The notes: generated by a model not told the origin, from the letters alone. Positions 25,707 through 35,257 are shown, counted from the stretch's first letter. The stretch is 64,000 nucleotides of DNA from JASLDZ01 sp965199975 (GCA_965199975.1 OZ241340.1:744001-808000), one strand, 5' to 3'. Program-made: numbers and translations.

Positions 25707-25767
25707 GAGCGCCTCCTCTTCGATGAGCAGGCGCAACGCGGCGCGTTGCGAAGGGCTGCGGCCGCGA

Positions 25768-27057
<1,290 letters not shown>

Positions 27058-27642
27058 CTAGTTGAACTTGTAGGAGAGGCGCACGCCCGCGTCGTCCAGT
27101 CCCTGGTTCTTGCCCGAGTGCAGGATCTGGCCGTTGGAGAGGTGCACGTAGCTGGCCTCGATCTTCCACTTCTCGTTCAGCTTGTAGCCGACGGCGAACT
27201 CGGGCTCGAACAGGTCGCGGCTGCCGAAGTCGATGCGGGTGTCGGCCAGGTGCTGGCGGCGCTCGCGCTCGGCCGGCGAGAGGCCCGGTGCGAAGGCGTT
27301 GCCCACGTCCGCCTGGCCCGTTGTGCCGGCGAAGCCGATGCCCGGGCGGATGTAGACCTTGCTGTGGAAGAGGTAGAGCGGCCAGTTGAAGCCGATCGCC
27401 ACGAAGTCGGTGGGCACGTTGGTGTTGGCCGAGACCATGAAGTGCACCGAGGGCTTGCCGATGAACCACAGCGAGGCGATCCGCTCGGAGCGCACGCCCA
27501 GCATGATGTCGGCGCCGCCTTCCTGCTGCTGGTCGGTGCCCAGGCCGTGGGCGTAGATCCCGCCGAACACGTCCGCCGCGTGCGCCGTGGGCGCCGCCAG
27601 GAAAGCGAGCGCCATAGCCAGCGTCGCCAAACGCCTGTTCAT
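27058..27642 (-). CDS. PagL-like acyloxyacyl hydrolase / lipid A 3-O-deacylase
   Basis: The 194-residue protein has a Sec signal peptide (cleavage near AHA, residue 22) and alternating strands ending in Phe/Asn, as in an eight-stranded outer-membrane barrel. The active-site pattern HLSNG (H167, S169, N170) matches PagL, which removes the 3-O acyl chain from lipid A. The position of the catalytic Glu is taken by Asp (NQGLDD, about 183). It abuts purA without a spacer. Assignment to the family is good; the activity is less certain. Confidence 0.78.
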   Translation of the reverse strand: MNRRLATLAMALAFLAAPTAHAADVFGGIYAHGLGTDQQQEGGADIMLGVRSERIASLWFIGKPSVHFMVSANTNVPTDFVAIGFNWPLYLFHSKVYIRPGIGFAGTTGQADVGNAFAPGLSPAERERRQHLADTRIDFGSRDLFEPEFAVGYKLNEKWKIEASYVHLSNGQILHSGKNQGLDDAGVRLSYKFN

Positions 27643-27736
27643 CCGCAGAACTCCCCTAGGCGGGCCGACCCGCCGCCCCGCCGCGCGCCGCTTATGCCGG
27701 GACACGCGCGGGCGGCCAAGCGGCTTCATGCCGCGT

Positions 27737-29314
27737 TCAGAAGGTGAGGCTGCGCGCCTCACGCACCTGCGACAGCGCCCGCACCTGGGAGAGCAACGGC
27801 TCGTCCAGAGGCTGATCGACGCCGATGAGGCAGATGGCCTCGCCTCCCGCCTGCATGCGCCCGAGGTTGAAGGTGGCGATGTTGACCCCCGCCTGCGCCA
27901 GCGCCGCGCCAACCGCACCGATGAAGCCCGGCTGGTCGGTGTTGTTGACGTAGAGCATGGCGGGCGACAGCGGCGCCTCCAGGTCCATGCCCTGCACCGA
28001 CGTCACCCGCGGCGCGCCGCCCACTACCGCGCCCGCGAAGGCGCGCGCCCCCCGGGCGCCGGTCACCGTCACCCGCACCAGGCTGTCGTAGACGGGGGAG
28101 GCTTCGTTGCGGCTCTCGGTGACGGCGATCCCACGCGCGCGGGCCACCTCCGGCGCCGAGACCATGTTCACCTCCGCCAGCATGGGCCGCAGCACCCCGG
28201 CCAGGGCCGCCGCGGTGATCGGGCGGGTGTTGAAGCCCGCCACCTCGCCCTCGAAGGCGATCTCGATGGAGGTCAGGCCGGCGTCCACCATCTGGCCGGC
28301 GAAGCCGCCCAGCTTGCTCGCCAGCTCGATGAAGGGCTTCAGCCGCGGCGCCTCCTCGGCGCTGACGCTGGGGCTGTTCAGCGCATTGGTGACGGCGCCG
28401 GTGAGCAGATGATCGCTGATCTGCTCGGCCACCTGCAGCGCCACGTTCTCCTGCGCCTCGAGCGTTGAGGCGCCCAGGTGCGGGGTGGCCACGAAGTTGG
28501 GGGCGCCGAACAGCACGTTCTCCTTCGCCGGCTCGCTGACGAACACGTCGAAGGCCGCGCCGCCCACCTGGCCGCTCTCCAGGCAGCTGCGCAGCGCCGC
28601 CTCGTCGACCAGGCCGCCGCGGGCGCAGTTGACGATGCGTACGCCCGTCTTCGCCTTGGCCAGAGCCTCGGCGGAGAGGATGCCCCGCGTCTTGTCGGTC
28701 AGGGGCGTGTGCAGGCTGATGAAGTCGGCGCGGGCCAGGAGGTCGTCCAGCTCGACCTTCTCCACCCCGATCTCCAGGGCGCGCTCGGGCGAGAGGAAGG
28801 GGTCGTAGGCCACCACCCTCATCTTCAGCGCCTGCGCGCGGTCGGCCACGATGGAGCCGATGTTGCCGGCGCCGATCAACCCCAGCGTCTTGGCGTAGAG
28901 CTCGACGCCCATGAAGCGGTTCTTCTCCCACTTGCCGGCCTGGGTGGAGGCGTCGGCGGCGGGCAGTTCGCGCGCCAGGGCGAAGATCATGGCGATGGCG
29001 TGCTCGGCGGTGGTGATGGAGTTGCCGAAGGGGGTGTTCATCACCACCACGCCCGCGGCGGTGGCGGCCGCGATGTCGACGTTGTCGACGCCGATGCCGG
29101 CGCGGCCCACCACCTTGAGGCGCCTGGCGGCGGCGATCACGTCGGCGTCGACCTTGGTCGCCGAGCGGATCGCCAGGCCGTCGTAGTCGCCGATGATCTC
29201 GAGAAGCTCGGGCTTGGAGAGGCCGGTCTTCACGTCGGCCTCGACGCCGCGCGCCTCGAAGATGGCCACGGCGGCGGGGCTGAGCTTGTCGGCGATGAGG
29301 ACGCGAGGGGGCAT
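27737..29314 (-). CDS. serA: D-3-phosphoglycerate dehydrogenase
   Basis: The 525-residue long-form SerA makes 3-phosphohydroxypyruvate, the first step of serine synthesis. It has the catalytic and NAD domains (VVGRAGIGVDNVD, LGLIGAGNIGSIV, CARGGLVDEAAL), an intervening ASB domain and a C-terminal ACT domain (MLYVNNTDQPGFIGAVG) that gives allosteric control. ATG 29314 is preferred to the GTG nine bases earlier. It lies 5 bases after the SseB-like gene in a serC-sseB-serA unit. Confidence 0.95.
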   Translation of the reverse strand: MPPRVLIADKLSPAAVAIFEARGVEADVKTGLSKPELLEIIGDYDGLAIRSATKVDADVIAAARRLKVVGRAGIGVDNVDIAAATAAGVVVMNTPFGNSITTAEHAIAMIFALARELPAADASTQAGKWEKNRFMGVELYAKTLGLIGAGNIGSIVADRAQALKMRVVAYDPFLSPERALEIGVEKVELDDLLARADFISLHTPLTDKTRGILSAEALAKAKTGVRIVNCARGGLVDEAALRSCLESGQVGGAAFDVFVSEPAKENVLFGAPNFVATPHLGASTLEAQENVALQVAEQISDHLLTGAVTNALNSPSVSAEEAPRLKPFIELASKLGGFAGQMVDAGLTSIEIAFEGEVAGFNTRPITAAALAGVLRPMLAEVNMVSAPEVARARGIAVTESRNEASPVYDSLVRVTVTGARGARAFAGAVVGGAPRVTSVQGMDLEAPLSPAMLYVNNTDQPGFIGAVGAALAQAGVNIATFNLGRMQAGGEAICLIGVDQPLDEPLLSQVRALSQVREARSLTF

Positions 29315-29319
29315 GGAGG

Positions 29320-30039
29320 TCACCTGAAAAGGCCGAAGAGGCCGAGCTTGGCGGTCTTGAGCGCGATACCCGTGCGCAGGGTGTCGGCGGGTTTGTCGGA
29401 AAGATCGAGCACGTCGAGGCGACGGTCGAAGGTGAAGTCATCGAGCGCGCGCTTGATAGACGCCTGCACCTCGGTCCAGGGACCGGACGAGTCGACGCCC
29501 ATCATCCATGTCGAGTCCGGCTCGTCGCTGCGGTGCGCCAGCATCAACCAGGCCCCCCGCACCGCCGGCATGGTCGCGAACGCCGCGGAGAGGCGGGCGA
29601 TCAGCGCCTCCGGACGCTGCGCGGGATGCGCGAGCATGACATCCAACGGCTGCTGCAGGGTCTCGGTGGCCATGCCGTCGAGCAGCTGGGCGAGCTCCAG
29701 CGGGCTCCAGACCACGCTGTGGAGCCAGCCGGGATTGAGCATGACGGGGGCGGACCGCAGCCCATCCAGCAGGGCGCGTCCCGTAGTCTCCAGCACCGGC
29801 GCGTCCGATCCGAAGCTCTGGGCCAGCCGCGCGGGCGCCGTGAACACCGCGGCCGCCGCCTCGCCCGACGGCGTGGTCACCGTGCGCACGCGGGTCACGC
29901 GGCCGGCGCCGTCCGCCGCTCCCATCGGGGAGGCGCACACCTGCGAGGCCAGGACCGCCTTGGTGAAAACGGACCGCTGGGACGGGTCGGCCGCGGCGGC
30001 GGCGAGCAGACGCTCGAGGCCGTTGATCGGGTCGGACAT
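29320..30039 (-). CDS. SseB family protein (enhanced serine sensitivity) between serC and serA
   Basis: The 239-residue protein matches the SseB layout. The N-terminal domain runs to the VMLNPGWLHSVVWSPLELAQLLDG region (cf. NPGS and E-x-x-x-L in SseB), and the C-terminal domain carries RSDEPDSTWMMGVD with a later LDVLDLSD. E. coli SseB alters sensitivity to serine; the mechanism is unknown. The gene is 7 bases from serC and 5 bases from serA, so all three are one transcription unit. Position alone suggests it modulates serine production. Confidence 0.78.
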   Translation of the reverse strand: MSDPINGLERLLAAAAADPSQRSVFTKAVLASQVCASPMGAADGAGRVTRVRTVTTPSGEAAAAVFTAPARLAQSFGSDAPVLETTGRALLDGLRSAPVMLNPGWLHSVVWSPLELAQLLDGMATETLQQPLDVMLAHPAQRPEALIARLSAAFATMPAVRGAWLMLAHRSDEPDSTWMMGVDSSGPWTEVQASIKRALDDFTFDRRLDVLDLSDKPADTLRTGIALKTAKLGLFGLFR

Positions 30040-30046
30040 GCCGGGC

Positions 30047-31255
30047 TCAGGCCGAAGCCGTCTCGGCCAGCGTCGCGGCGTAGGCCCAGTCGAGCCACGG
30101 GGTGAGCGCCTCCACATCGGAGGTCTCCACCGTGGCGCCGCACCAGATGCGCAGGCCGGGTGGGGCGTCGCGATAGCCGCCTACGTCGAGCGCAGCGCCT
30201 TCCTTCTCCAGTCGCGCCGCCATGCGCTTGGCGAAGTCGGCCTGGGCGGCCGCGTCCATCGCCGTCACCTCGGGTGAGACCACCTTGAGGCAGACGCTGG
30301 TGTTGGAGCGCGTCGCCTTGTCAGCGGCCAGGAAGTCGACCCACGGCGTCTTGGCGACCCAGTATTCCAGCACGGCCAGGTTGGCGTCGGCGCGGCGGAT
30401 CAGCTCGGCGAGGCCGCCGATCTCGCGCGCCCAGCGCAAGGCGTCGAGGTAGTCCTCCACGCACAGCATGGAGGGGGTGTTGATGGTCGCGCCCTCGAAG
30501 ATCTCCAGGTTCAGCTTGGCGCCCCCCTCCTTGCCGCCCTTGGTCATGCGGAACAGCTTGGGCATGGGCCAGGAGGGGCTGTGGCTCTCCAGCCGCGCCA
30601 CCGCGCGGGGCCCGAGGATCAGGACGCCGTGCGCCGCCTCGCCGCCCAGCGCCTTCTGCCAGCTGAAGGTGACCACATCGAGCTTCTCCCAAGGCAGCGT
30701 CTGAGCGAAACACGCGCTGGTGGCGTCGCAGATCGTAAGGCCTTCGCGGTCGGCGGCGATGAAGTCGCCGTTCGGCACGCGCACGCCCGAGGTGGTGCCG
30801 TTCCAGGTGAAGACGAGGTCGGCGTCGCCGCGCACGCTGGCGAGGTCGGGCAGCTCGCCATAGGCGGCGTCCAGCACTTCGGCGTCGAGCTTGAGCTGCT
30901 TCACCGCGTCGGTGGCCCAATCCTTGCCGAACGACTCGAAGGCGAGCAGCTGCACCGGTCGCGGCCCGAGCAGCGACCACATGGCCATCTCGACCGCGCC
31001 AGTGTCCGAACCCGGAACGATGCCGATCAGGTGGGTGTCGGGAACCTCCAGCACCTCACGAGTGCGCTCGATGGCGAGCTTCAGGCGCGCCTTGCCGGGC
31101 TTGGAGCGGTGCGAGCGGCCGAGCACGGCTCCGGCCAAGGCGTCGGGCTTCCAACCGGGGCGCTTGGCGCAAGGACCGGAGGAAAACTCGGGCCGCTCGG
31201 GCTGGAGCGGCGGGCGCGTATCGGGGCGCAGCGCCTCGGGGGCGGAGGTGGTCAT
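30047..31255 (-). CDS. serC: phosphoserine aminotransferase
   Basis: The 402-residue PLP enzyme converts 3-phosphohydroxypyruvate to phosphoserine. It belongs to the alphaproteobacterial/archaeal SerC subgroup, with FSSGPCAKRPGW near the start, the VFTWNGTTSGVRVPN region and the PLP lysine in VTFSWQKALGGEAAHG. ATG 31255 precedes the conserved sequence; other ATGs upstream are inside the probable leader RNA. It heads the serC-sseB-serA unit. Confidence 0.94.
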   Translation of the reverse strand: MTTSAPEALRPDTRPPLQPERPEFSSGPCAKRPGWKPDALAGAVLGRSHRSKPGKARLKLAIERTREVLEVPDTHLIGIVPGSDTGAVEMAMWSLLGPRPVQLLAFESFGKDWATDAVKQLKLDAEVLDAAYGELPDLASVRGDADLVFTWNGTTSGVRVPNGDFIAADREGLTICDATSACFAQTLPWEKLDVVTFSWQKALGGEAAHGVLILGPRAVARLESHSPSWPMPKLFRMTKGGKEGGAKLNLEIFEGATINTPSMLCVEDYLDALRWAREIGGLAELIRRADANLAVLEYWVAKTPWVDFLAADKATRSNTSVCLKVVSPEVTAMDAAAQADFAKRMAARLEKEGAALDVGGYRDAPPGLRIWCGATVETSDVEALTPWLDWAYAATLAETASA

Positions 31256-31340
31256 GACGATGTCTCCCATCCTTGCAGATGGACTGCGCCCCGTTGGGAG
31301 GGCGTGGCCCGGAACCCGTCTATCCCCCCGCCCGCTTTCT
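31256..31340 (-). ncRNA. candidate serC leader RNA
   Basis: A conserved serC RNA motif is known upstream of serC in many Alphaproteobacteria. On the minus strand the serC leader here has two hairpins near the start codon: CGCCC/GGGCG at 31287-31304, and CCATC/GATGG (6-nt loop) at 31267-31282, the second directly followed by a GGGAGA ribosome-site-like run before ATG 31255. That position would let the hairpin hide the ribosome site. A covariance-model scan is needed; outer boundaries are approximate. Confidence 0.45.
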
Positions 31341-31380
31341 GGCGACTGCATTCTGACTCTGAACACACCGGGCCGCGCCG

Positions 31381-31397
31381 GTTCAGTTCGGGTTCAG
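31381..31397 (+). promoter_or_regulatory. GTTCAG-N5-GTTCAG direct repeat before a small secreted protein gene
   Basis: GTTCAG at 31381-31386 and 31392-31397 are spaced 11 bases start to start, identical in form to the site at 7178-7194 (here each hexamer is also preceded by G). It lies 69 bases before the ATG at 31467. The arrangement suggests a tandem-binding response regulator shared by the two genes. Confidence 0.5.
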
Positions 31398-31466
31398 CGC
31401 ACATGCAGTGTCTTGCCCATGTCGAACGCGCCGGGACGCCCCGGCCAATTCATAGGAGACGAACCG

Positions 31467-31778
31467 ATGAAGACCCTCGTCGTCGCAGCCGCCCTCGGGC
31501 TGGCCGCGCTCACCGCCCTCCCGGCCGCCGCGCAAGTGAACGGCCGCGAATACAACCAGCAACGCCGCATCGACCAGGGTGTGCGCTCGGGCGCACTCAC
31601 CCCCGGCGAAGCCGCCCGTGACGAGCGCCAGCAGGGCCGCATCGACCGGACGGTCGCGCGTGAGCGCGCCCGCAACGGGGGTCGTCTCACCGGCTACCAG
31701 CGCGCACGCATCAACCAACGCGAGAACCGCGCCAGCCGCCACATCTACAACACGAAGCACAACCTGCGCGGCTACTGA
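31467..31778 (+). CDS. small secreted basic protein
   Basis: The 103-residue protein starts with a Sec signal (MKTLVVAAALGLAALTALPA, cleavage near AAAQ). The mature part is basic, rich in Arg, Gln and Asn, with two similar halves built on QGRIDRTVARERARNGGR and RINQRENRASRHIYN. A GGAGA ribosome site precedes the ATG. It is divergent from serC with a 211-base gap holding the serC leader and the GTTCAG repeat. Function is unknown; I only recognise it as a common alphaproteobacterial periplasmic small protein type. Confidence 0.75.
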   Translation: MKTLVVAAALGLAALTALPAAAQVNGREYNQQRRIDQGVRSGALTPGEAARDERQQGRIDRTVARERARNGGRLTGYQRARINQRENRASRHIYNTKHNLRGY

Positions 31779-31864
31779 GCCTGCTCGACGGCTTCAGCCG
31801 ATGGCGCAGGGGCGCTCTCCGCGCCCTCCTGCGTCGCCCATGAAACAATGAAAGGAGACTTCCG

Positions 31865-32071
31865 ATGAAGAGCCTCATGATCGCGGCGGCTTTGGCCGCC
31901 ACCACCTTCGGCGCCACCGTGGCGACCACGTCCACCGCCTCCGCGCAGCCCCGCTATTGGCATGGCCGCGCCCACGGTCCTGAATACCGCGCTTGGCGCC
32001 GCGGCTACTACGGCCGTTGGCATCGCTATCCGGTCCGTGTCTGCGGTCCGCGCCGCTGCTTCTATCGCTGA
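31865..32071 (+). CDS. small secreted Arg/Tyr-rich protein
   Basis: The 68-residue protein has a Sec signal (cleavage near SAQ, residue 28) and a 40-residue mature region rich in Arg, Trp, Tyr and Gly, with two Cys in CGPRRC that could form a disulfide. AAAGGAG lies 6 bases before the ATG. A perfect 14-bp hairpin with a T-run follows, so it ends a transcript. No known domain is visible. Confidence 0.72.
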   Translation: MKSLMIAAALAATTFGATVATTSTASAQPRYWHGRAHGPEYRAWRRGYYGRWHRYPVRVCGPRRCFYR

Positions 32072-32091
32072 GCCTTAAAGCGGCGCTTATG

Positions 32092-32124
32092 AAAGGGGCT
32101 GGAGCGTAAGCTCCGGTCCCTTTT
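32092..32124 (+). terminator. Rho-independent terminator
   Basis: AAAGGGGCTGGAGC (32092-32105) pairs with GCTCCGGTCCCTTT (32110-32123) through a GTAA tetraloop, giving a 14-bp stem with two G-T wobbles and ending in a TTTT run. It follows the stop of the preceding small gene by 20 bases. It is the clearest terminator in the window. Confidence 0.85.
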
Positions 32125-32217
32125 ACTTACGGCGTCACATCGCTGGCGTATGCTGAGCGAATGGCGCACGTTCGCCTCCCGCATCGACCGATGCAGGCAG
32201 TTCTGGAGGGCTACACT

Positions 32218-32370
32218 GTGAAGACACTCATCGCGACCGCCACGCTCATGCTGGCCATGACGGCCGGCGCGGCCACGGCCATGCCCATGCATCACGGCAT
32301 GATGCGCCACCACCATCGCGCGAAGGTGTGCCGCATGCATCACCATCACCGCATGTGCACCTACCGCTGA
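32218..32370 (+). CDS. small secreted His/Met-rich peptide
   Basis: The 50-residue peptide starts at GTG 32218 with GGAGGG 8 bases upstream. After a Sec signal (cleavage near ATA, residue 21) the mature 28 residues hold about nine His, five Met and two Cys (KVCRMHHHHRMC). This composition is like small periplasmic copper, nickel or zinc-binding peptides, but the metal role is inference. It sits between two terminators with the next small gene 17 bases downstream, so the two are probably co-transcribed. Confidence 0.68.
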   Translation: MKTLIATATLMLAMTAGAATAMPMHHGMMRHHHRAKVCRMHHHHRMCTYR

Positions 32371-32387
32371 GTCGGGAGTCCCCTTCG

Positions 32388-32546
32388 ATGAAGCTCTTGC
32401 TCGGAACCCTCGCCGCGACGCTCGCCCTTGCGACGCTCGCCCCCGCGGCCCAGGCGCAGCCCTGGCGGCACTACCGCCACCACCACTGGCGTCATCACGG
32501 ATGGCGTCATCACGACCGGCGCCATCACCACGGCCGCCGCTACTGA
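32388..32546 (+). CDS. small secreted His/Arg-rich peptide
   Basis: The 52-residue protein has a Sec signal (cleavage near AQA, residue 23). The mature region is almost only His, Arg, Trp and Tyr (HYRHHHWRHHGWRHH). The start ATG at 32388 is 17 bases after the preceding His/Met-rich gene. A hairpin terminator follows the stop. It looks like a metal-binding or polyanion-binding peptide. No homologue is claimed. Confidence 0.65.
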   Translation: MKLLLGTLAATLALATLAPAAQAQPWRHYRHHHWRHHGWRHHDRRHHHGRRY

Positions 32547-32553
32547 TCGGCGA

Positions 32554-32582
32554 AGGAGCGGTCCATCGAGTGGGCCGCTCCT
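32554..32582 (+). terminator. hairpin after the His/Arg-rich peptide gene
   Basis: GGAGCGGTCC (32555-32564) pairs with GGGCCGCTCC (32572-32581), one T-G wobble, across a 7-nt loop, with an extra A-T pair outside. It lies 8 bases after the stop codon. The remaining roughly 260 bases up to the convergent thiD gene contain nothing I can support as a gene. Confidence 0.6.
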
Positions 32583-32843
32583 CTTCGGCGGCTTCGGACC
32601 GTCGGGCCGTGACCGCCGTGGCGACGCGCATACGCGGCGTCGAAATTCCTGCCTGTGCGCCGCAGCCGCACCGCGAAACAGGTCATCGAGCCTGAGGGGG
32701 TGCGACGACGAACGGGCTCCCGCCGGCCTCCAGCCTTCCCCCGACTGCGAAGCCGGGCAGAGAAGCAGGGTGACGCCACCTCAGTGGCGGCGGGCGGTGA
32801 GCAGCATTCAGCGCACGCGCCAGCGCCTCACGACGGTTCGGGT

Positions 32844-33677
32844 TCATAACCGCGAGCCGGCGAGCAATCGCGCAGCGCCCCCCGGTCGCATCGGCCAGCC
32901 GTGGTCCACGGGGCCATGGCCGGCCCCCAGGTGCGGCGCGCGGCGGATGGCCTCCAACAGGTAGTCGCGGGCGCGCGCGACCGAGCGCTCCAGCCCCAGG
33001 CCCTGCGCCAGCCCGGTGGCGATCCCGCTCGCCAGGGTGCAGCCGGTGCCGTGAGTGTTGCGCGAGACGATGCGACCGCTCTCAAAGCGGATGGTCGAGG
33101 CGCCTGTCATCAGCAGGTCGACGACGACGTCGCCCGGCACGTGGCCGCCCTTCATCAGCACCGCCCGGGCGCCCATGGCCAGCAAGCGCTCCCCCGCTCG
33201 GCGGAGGTCGTCGGGGGTGGCGATCTCCAGCCCGGTCAGGGCCGCGGCCTCGGGGGCGTTGGGCGTGAACAGCGTCGCCTGGGGAAGGAGACGCTCGCGC
33301 ACGACGGCCACAGCCTCGGGGGCGAGCAGGGGCGCGCCGCCCTTGGCCACCATCACCGGGTCCACCACCGACGGGCGCCCGGTCGACGCCAGGAGGTCGG
33401 CCACCGCCTCGACCATGGCGGCGTCGCCCAGCATGCCGGTCTTGATCGCGTCGGCGCCGATGTCGTCCAGCACCGCGCGGGCCTGGGCGAGCACGAGGTC
33501 GACCGGCAAGGGATGCACGGCTTGCACGCCCAGCGTGTTCTGCACGGTGAGGGCGGTGATCGCGGTGGCCGCGTGACCGCCCAGCGCGGTGACGGTCTTG
33601 ATGTCGGCCTGCACGCCGGCGCCCCCGCCGGAGTCCGAGCCGGCCAGGATCAGGACGCGGCCGAGGTCCTCGTGCAT
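32844..33677 (-). CDS. thiD: hydroxymethylpyrimidine/phosphomethylpyrimidine kinase
   Basis: The 277-residue ribokinase-like enzyme phosphorylates HMP and then HMP-P for thiamine synthesis. Marks are ILAGSDSGGGAGVQADIKT, DAIKTGMLGDAAMVEAVA, VVDPVMVAKGG and the anion hole SRNTHGTGCTLASGIA. The ATG at 33677 is 4 bases after the folP stop, so can-folP-thiD reads as one unit. No TPP riboswitch is evident before it. Confidence 0.94.
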   Translation of the reverse strand: MHEDLGRVLILAGSDSGGGAGVQADIKTVTALGGHAATAITALTVQNTLGVQAVHPLPVDLVLAQARAVLDDIGADAIKTGMLGDAAMVEAVADLLASTGRPSVVDPVMVAKGGAPLLAPEAVAVVRERLLPQATLFTPNAPEAAALTGLEIATPDDLRRAGERLLAMGARAVLMKGGHVPGDVVVDLLMTGASTIRFESGRIVSRNTHGTGCTLASGIATGLAQGLGLERSVARARDYLLEAIRRAPHLGAGHGPVDHGWPMRPGGAARLLAGSRL

Positions 33678-33681
33678 CGCT

Positions 33682-34575
33682 TCACCCGTGGCCGTAGGCG
33701 TGGCTGGCGTCGTCGGCGGCGTCCAGCGCGCTCCACACCTTGAGCGCCTGCACCGTCTCGCGCACGTCGTGGGTGCGCACGGCCTTCACACCCTTGGTCG
33801 CGCCGAACAGGTGGATGGCCAGCGAGCCGCCCAGGCGGTCGAGCGGGTCGACCGCGGAGGGATCGAGCGCGCGGATGGTGCGCTTGCGGCTGACGCCCAG
33901 CAGCACCGGGAAGCCGTAGCCGGCCAGCCGGTCGAGGTTGGCCAGCAGCGCCAGATTGTGCTGGATGCGCTTGCCGAAGCCTATGCCGGGATCGAGCCAG
34001 ATCTTCTTGGGATCGACGCCGGCGATGATGGCGGCGTCCACCCGCTCGAGCAGCCACGCCTCCACCTCGGCCACCACGTCGCCGTACTCGGGCGAATCCT
34101 GCATGGTCCTGGGCGCGCCCTGCATGTGCATGAGCACCACCTCGCAACCCAGCTCGGCGGCGGTCTCCAGCGCGCCGGGCGCACGCAGGGCGTTGACGTC
34201 GTTCCACATGCAGGCGCCGGCGGCCACCGCCGCGCGGGCCACGGCGGACTTCATGGTGTCGACGGAGATCGCGACCTCGCTCTCGGCGTCGAGCCGCCGG
34301 ATCACCGGCAGGATGCGCGCCAGCTCCTCGGCCTCGTCCACCGGGTCGGCGCCGGGGCGGGTCGACTCGCCGCCCACGTCCAGCCAGGTGGCGCCGCCCG
34401 CCACGAGGCGCAGCCCGTGGGCCGCCGCGTGCTCGGGATCGGCGTAGCGGCCGCCGTCGGAGAAGCTGTCAGGCGTCACATTGAGCACGCCCATCACCCG
34501 CGGCGGCGGTCGACCGTTGGTGACGCTGGGGTGCGGGTCGGGCAGGGCGAAGCGGTTCGCCGCGGGCGGGCTCAC
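33682..34575 (-). CDS. folP: dihydropteroate synthase
   Basis: The 297-residue enzyme condenses pterin pyrophosphate and p-aminobenzoate, the step blocked by sulfonamides. It has GVLNVTPDSFSDGGRY, the DVGGESTRPGA loop, the MHMQGAP motif and WLDPGIGFGK. GTG at 34573-34575 overlaps the can stop codon by 4 bases and gives the normal length; the longer frame upstream is antisense to nothing real and is a shadow of can. The C-terminal tail is slightly longer than average. Confidence 0.94.
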   Translation of the reverse strand: MSPPAANRFALPDPHPSVTNGRPPPRVMGVLNVTPDSFSDGGRYADPEHAAAHGLRLVAGGATWLDVGGESTRPGADPVDEAEELARILPVIRRLDAESEVAISVDTMKSAVARAAVAAGACMWNDVNALRAPGALETAAELGCEVVLMHMQGAPRTMQDSPEYGDVVAEVEAWLLERVDAAIIAGVDPKKIWLDPGIGFGKRIQHNLALLANLDRLAGYGFPVLLGVSRKRTIRALDPSAVDPLDRLGGSLAIHLFGATKGVKAVRTHDVRETVQALKVWSALDAADDASHAYGHG

Positions 34576-35213
34576 GCGGGGGAGATCGGGGCGTCCGGCG
34601 CGCCGAGCCTCTCGGCCGCTGCGGGGCCGTCGACAATGACGCCGAGGTCGTTCACGAGCCCGGTCTCCAGCGAATAGCACCAGCCGTGCACCGTCAGGGG
34701 CGCGCCGCGCGCCCAGGCGTCCCGCACGAACAGGCTCGCCGCCACATTGCGCACCTGGCGCATGACGTTGAGCTCGCACATGCGGTCGTGGCGGGCGTGG
34801 GCGTCGGGCAGGGCGTCGAGTTCGGCGAGGTGGCGCGCCTCCACCTCGCGGATCGGCTGCAGCCAGTGGTCGACCAGCCCATAGCGCGCGCCGTCGCAGG
34901 CGGCGATCACGCCGCCGCAGCCGTAATGGCCCACCACCAGCACGTGGCGCACCTTGAGCACTTCGACGGCGTACTGCAGCACCGAGAGGTAGTTGATGTC
35001 CTGCGGCGAGGCGAGGTTGGCCACGTTGCGGTGCACGAACAGCTCGCCCGGATCGAGGCCCACGATCTCGTTGGCCGGCACCCGGCTGTCGGAGCAGCCG
35101 ATCCAGAGGTAGTGCGGGGCCTGCTGGCGGGCGAGGCGTGGGAAGTAGTCGGGGTCGGCGGCGGTCTTGCCCGCCGCCCAGCGCGCGTTGTTGGCCTTGA
35201 GGTCGTCGAGCAT
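34572..35213 (-). CDS. can: beta-carbonic anhydrase
   Basis: The 213-residue enzyme interconverts CO2 and bicarbonate. All zinc ligands and the Asp/Arg dyad are present: C40, D42 and R44 in GCSDSRV, and H96 and C99 in GHYGCGG. The family length and the DYFPRLARQQAPHYLWIG start match E. coli Can. It is coupled to folP by a GTGA overlap and lies 44 bases after an XRE regulator gene. Confidence 0.95.
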   Translation of the reverse strand: MLDDLKANNARWAAGKTAADPDYFPRLARQQAPHYLWIGCSDSRVPANEIVGLDPGELFVHRNVANLASPQDINYLSVLQYAVEVLKVRHVLVVGHYGCGGVIAACDGARYGLVDHWLQPIREVEARHLAELDALPDAHARHDRMCELNVMRQVRNVAASLFVRDAWARGAPLTVHGWCYSLETGLVNDLGVIVDGPAAAERLGAPDAPISPA

Positions 35214-35257
35214 GGCGCGCGCCTCTTAGGGCGAGGCTTGCGCCGAGGCCAGCGGCG

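Noticed and set aside
28478..30277. Long plus-strand frame of 599 codons opposite serA and sseB
   Set aside because: Composition is typical of an antisense shadow and it crosses two well-supported genes.
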